DNA from: an uncultured Lachnospiraceae bacterium
GTDB lineage: Bacteria; Bacillota_A; Clostridia; Lachnospirales; Lachnospiraceae
Direction of reading: 5' to 3'
DNA length: 8,763 nt
Assembly: GCA_947177885.1 (NCBI GenBank)
Contig: CAMWWF010000105.1
Coordinates: forward strand, 1 to 8,763
Each line of letters opens with the position of its first letter. The first letter of the stretch is position 1. The position numbers were made by a program, and so were the translations under genes. The notes under the pieces are model-generated. The model searched no databases. It saw nothing but the letters and a program-made list of their open reading frames with translations, and was not told where the DNA came from. Below, piece by piece: positions 6,595-8,763 of the stretch.

Positions 6595-8580
6595 TCATGC
6601 CTTTGACCGACTTTTCCCGTTACGCAGAAGTCTGCGGATCATTTTACAAATGAGAGCCGCCAGCAGAATTATGATTGCCAGTATGATCAATATAACCGCC
6701 ACGATCATAAAAGCATATTTGTTGGGCTGCTTGATCAGATCTTTTAGAGCAATGCTGTCTTCCACAACTTTTCTGCCCTGGGCTGCGGCATAGATCTGCG
6801 GTACATTGGGGATACCGTCACCGTCGGCATCTTCAAAGGATTCCATATATTCGGCGAAGACAGTCCAGGCTTTCATTTCCCGGCCGTTTTCCATGACAAT
6901 AGCATCTTCTATATTTTTGATAGGAGTTCCGTCGGCAAATTTGGGCGTCACGGATAATAATCCGTAGGAGACGCTGGTTACGGCTCCCAGCATCTGGCCG
7001 CTGTAGAGATCGCCCACCACGCGGTAAAGCCTGTCATCTTCAATTTCCACACGATTTCCATCGTGATCCCGCAGATAGCAGTCCGTCACCTTGTTCAGGA
7101 TCAGCCGGTTAGGATTGTAGGAAAATTCCAGACCGGCGGTATAGAGCCTGGCATAGATCATAAGATCTGATATGGATGCGTCGATTTCCGCCACAGTCTT
7201 TAACTCTTTTCCCGTCAGATAGACACTGATCACCGGATATCCGGGAATCTCGTCAGGACCGATGCCCAGTGAGAAAGAATTAAATACATCTGTCACAGTG
7301 ACATCACCGTCAGGATAGCTGTCACGGACACAGCCGTAAGGCACGATAGCCACATCTACCGGATGTCCGTCATAATCTGCGGCGTTTTCCACGGCGTAGA
7401 CATAGGAATCTGACATAAAGTTTCCCAGATTCTGGTCGGTGTGGGTGCTGCCCAGATCCTCCTGTGGACAGAAACCTGCCTGATTTTGTGCCAGCACCTG
7501 ATCGCCCGTGTAGCCAAATTGTGAGAGGTACACCGAGTCCACAAGCTTCATCAGGGAGTCGATCTTGTCCTGTGTGGCGGAGTCGGGAATGATATCGTCT
7601 GTAATGGGAGTCAGTCTGTAATCCCTTTCCACATCCATGACCCATCTGCCGTTTTCTCTCTGGCGCATAGTGAGAGAGCCTAAATATTTACCGTATTCAC
7701 CGGCGGAGACGATATAAGTATCGCCATGCCGGATAGGCTCCGACAACAGGGAATGGGTATGTCCGCTGATGATAAGGTCGATCTCGGGAACGCTTTTGGC
7801 CAATATTTCGTCTTCGGATCTGCTCTCATCCTCGTTTGTGCCGCTGTGGGAAAGGCAGACGATCATGTCCACATTTTCCTTCTCCTGTATCTCTTTTACC
7901 GTTTCCGCCGCAGCTTCGGATATATCCTTGAATTTCAGCACGCAGGTGGGGGCACAGGCGAGAGCGTCCTGGCCGAAGACACCCAGAATGGCGATCTTTA
8001 CGCCGCCCTTGTCCACCACAATGTAATCTTTCGCGCCGTAATGATCGAAGGCATCCTTCAACAGCTTCTGATCCTCTGTCAGTCCTTCCGCTTCCATGGT
8101 CTCCCAGTCCATGTTACAGAGTACCATGGCGGGAACCGGTTCACCGGAGTCAATGGCGGCATCCATAGCGCCCGCAAGGCCCCTGGAACGATAGTCGAAT
8201 TCATGGTTGCCCAGAGTGGTAGCTTCACATCCCAGGGAACCCAGCATACGCAGTTCCGCAGACTCGCTGCTGAAAATAGCCTGCACCAGCGTTCCCATGG
8301 AAAAATCCCCGGCATCCAGGATCAGGGTATCGGGTTTGTGATTTGTTTGCTCATTGATCAGCGTCTTGATCCGTGCAAAACCACCCACAGATACCGCCTC
8401 ATCCTCCATTATGGTGGAAAAGCTGTCCAGATGGGAATGGGTGTCGTGGAAAAACATGATATCTACGGATTTCGGAGGGTAAGTGTCATCTGAACTGCCC
8501 GCCGCCTCCGTTACAGTGATGTGGAACAGAAACAGAATTGCCGCAAGGCAGAGTGCTGCCGGTCTGAAAAATTGCTTCAT
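6595..8580 (-). CDS. Secreted, membrane-anchored 5'-nucleotidase / metallophosphatase (UshA-like)
   Basis: A 661-residue extracytoplasmic phosphoesterase of the bifunctional 2',3'-cyclic-nucleotide phosphodiesterase/5'-nucleotidase family. Residues 1-27 form a signal peptide (basic start, hydrophobic core, VTEAAG cleavage region). The calcineurin-like domain carries the full two-metal ligand set: D46 and H48 (HDTHSH), D92 (DAGDFS), N125 and H126 (GNHEFD), H245 and H274/H276 (GHTH). The C-terminal 5'-nucleotidase domain (about 355-565) is a variant: the usual N-x-GG-x-R substrate motif reads PYGCVR (414-419). A DxDxDG loop (584-589) suggests calcium binding. A hydrophobic helix (622-646) and a basic tail anchor the enzyme; there is no LPxTG signal. 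The ATG is preceded by AGGAG (plus-strand 8592-8596) with 11 bases between, rather long. The gene is monocistronic here and convergent with the kinase operon. The exact substrate is uncertain. Confidence 0.93.
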   Translation of the reverse strand: MKQFFRPAALCLAAILFLFHITVTEAAGSSDDTYPPKSVDIMFFHDTHSHLDSFSTIMEDEAVSVGGFARIKTLINEQTNHKPDTLILDAGDFSMGTLVQAIFSSESAELRMLGSLGCEATTLGNHEFDYRSRGLAGAMDAAIDSGEPVPAMVLCNMDWETMEAEGLTEDQKLLKDAFDHYGAKDYIVVDKGGVKIAILGVFGQDALACAPTCVLKFKDISEAAAETVKEIQEKENVDMIVCLSHSGTNEDESRSEDEILAKSVPEIDLIISGHTHSLLSEPIRHGDTYIVSAGEYGKYLGSLTMRQRENGRWVMDVERDYRLTPITDDIIPDSATQDKIDSLMKLVDSVYLSQFGYTGDQVLAQNQAGFCPQEDLGSTHTDQNLGNFMSDSYVYAVENAADYDGHPVDVAIVPYGCVRDSYPDGDVTVTDVFNSFSLGIGPDEIPGYPVISVYLTGKELKTVAEIDASISDLMIYARLYTAGLEFSYNPNRLILNKVTDCYLRDHDGNRVEIEDDRLYRVVGDLYSGQMLGAVTSVSYGLLSVTPKFADGTPIKNIEDAIVMENGREMKAWTVFAEYMESFEDADGDGIPNVPQIYAAAQGRKVVEDSIALKDLIKQPNKYAFMIVAVILIILAIIILLAALICKMIRRLLRNGKSRSKA

Positions 8581-8677
8581 ATGATAGTGTGCTCCTTTTT
8601 CTCCTGTATTTGAAATGCCTGTGATCTGTATTGGATTGTAACTGTTTAGAGCCGTTTTTAAAAGCTTTGCACATATT

Positions 8678-8683
8678 ATTATA
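8678..8683 (-). promoter_or_regulatory. Candidate -10 box of the nucleotidase gene
   Basis: On the minus strand a perfect TATAAT occupies 8683 to 8678, placing the transcript start near 8671 and giving a leader of about 90 bases. The position 16-18 bases upstream (around 8700-8707) has no recognisable -35 box (TGGTAA at 17 bases), so the promoter may be weak or need an activator. Nothing resembling a riboswitch was seen in the leader. Confidence 0.45.
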
Positions 8684-8746
8684 CTACATAACGACAGAAT
8701 TTACCATGCTGCATTGGTTAAACGTATATGGCTGGCGTTATGTAGT
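8683..8746. repeat. Inverted repeat at the nucleotidase promoter, candidate operator pair
   Basis: ACTACATAACGACAG (8683-8697) recurs inverted at 8746-8732 as ACTACATAACGCCAG, 14 of 15 bases identical and the first 11 perfect. The centres are 53 bp apart, close to five helical turns, so both sites face the same side of the DNA. The proximal copy abuts the -10 box and fills most of the spacer; the distal copy lies about 61-75 bases upstream of the predicted start. Because both lie upstream of that start, they would not form an RNA hairpin in this transcript. An alternative is the terminal repeats of a tiny mobile element, but no target duplication is visible. No gene was seen in 8581-8763. Confidence 0.6.
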
Positions 8747-8763
8747 CAGGTTACTCGGAAATT

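Noticed and set aside
7726..8493. A 255-codon open frame on the plus strand opposite the nucleotidase gene
   Set aside because: It is fully antisense to a gene with complete family motifs, has no ribosome site or recognisable domain, and its length fits codon bias of the real gene.
8581..8670. A riboswitch in the nucleotidase leader
   Set aside because: The roughly 90-base leader shows no multi-stem fold or conserved motif of a known purine or cyclic-dinucleotide riboswitch.
8683..8746. The inverted repeat read as an invertible promoter or a miniature transposon
   Set aside because: The segment between the repeats is far shorter than known invertible switches, no recombinase gene is present, and the flanks show no target duplication.

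Overview
The window looks like chromosomal DNA of a Gram-positive, anaerobic member of the Clostridia, most likely Lachnospiraceae. This is inferred from the strong AGGAG-type ribosome binding sites, TATAAT -10 boxes, moderate G+C by eye, Cache/PAS hybrid histidine kinases with H-boxes of the SHDIRTPxNAIIG type, and a UshA-like 5'-nucleotidase of a form I associate with that family. No RNA gene, CRISPR array, transposase or integrase was found.

Layout. Bases 26-802 (+) encode an ABC-2 (DUF990-type) permease, probably the last gene of an export operon whose ATPase and partner permease lie off the left edge. Bases 803-1004 hold two candidate promoters and a small perfect hairpin close to the predicted transcript start. 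Bases 1005-1451 (+) encode a small two-helix membrane protein of DUF3592-like layout. Its TAG stop is followed in frame by 46 sense codons with protein-like composition ending in TAA (1590-1592), and a 25-bp-stem palindrome (1596-1660) starts 3 bases later. A promoter (1679-1707) then leads into a two-gene kinase operon: a soluble PAS-PAS-HisKA-HATPase-REC hybrid kinase (1762-3873) and, 18 bases on, a membrane hybrid kinase with an extracytoplasmic Cache-like sensor and two receivers (3892-6438). The operon ends at an imperfect long-stem, probably bidirectional terminator (about 6448-6560) whose loop holds a 12-bp inverted repeat. Convergent to it, 8580-6595 (-) encodes a secreted, membrane-anchored 5'-nucleotidase/metallophosphatase. 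The region upstream of it (8581-8763) carries a -10 box and a 14-of-15 inverted repeat with centres 53 bp apart, a good candidate operator.

How the parts may work together. The two kinases are probably co-transcribed and could sense an intracellular and an extracellular cue. Neither has an Hpt domain, neither has a DNA-binding or enzymatic output domain, and no separate response regulator is in the window, so the output of the pathway is not visible. The first receiver of the membrane kinase has lost its acidic Mg-binding pair. The nucleotidase would act outside the membrane on nucleotides or related phosphoesters; any link between it and the kinases rests only on adjacency, and they are on opposite strands. 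I see no complete undescribed system. The best leads are the operator-like repeat at the nucleotidase promoter, the output-less kinase pair with its degenerate receiver, and the in-frame coding remnant behind the small membrane protein.
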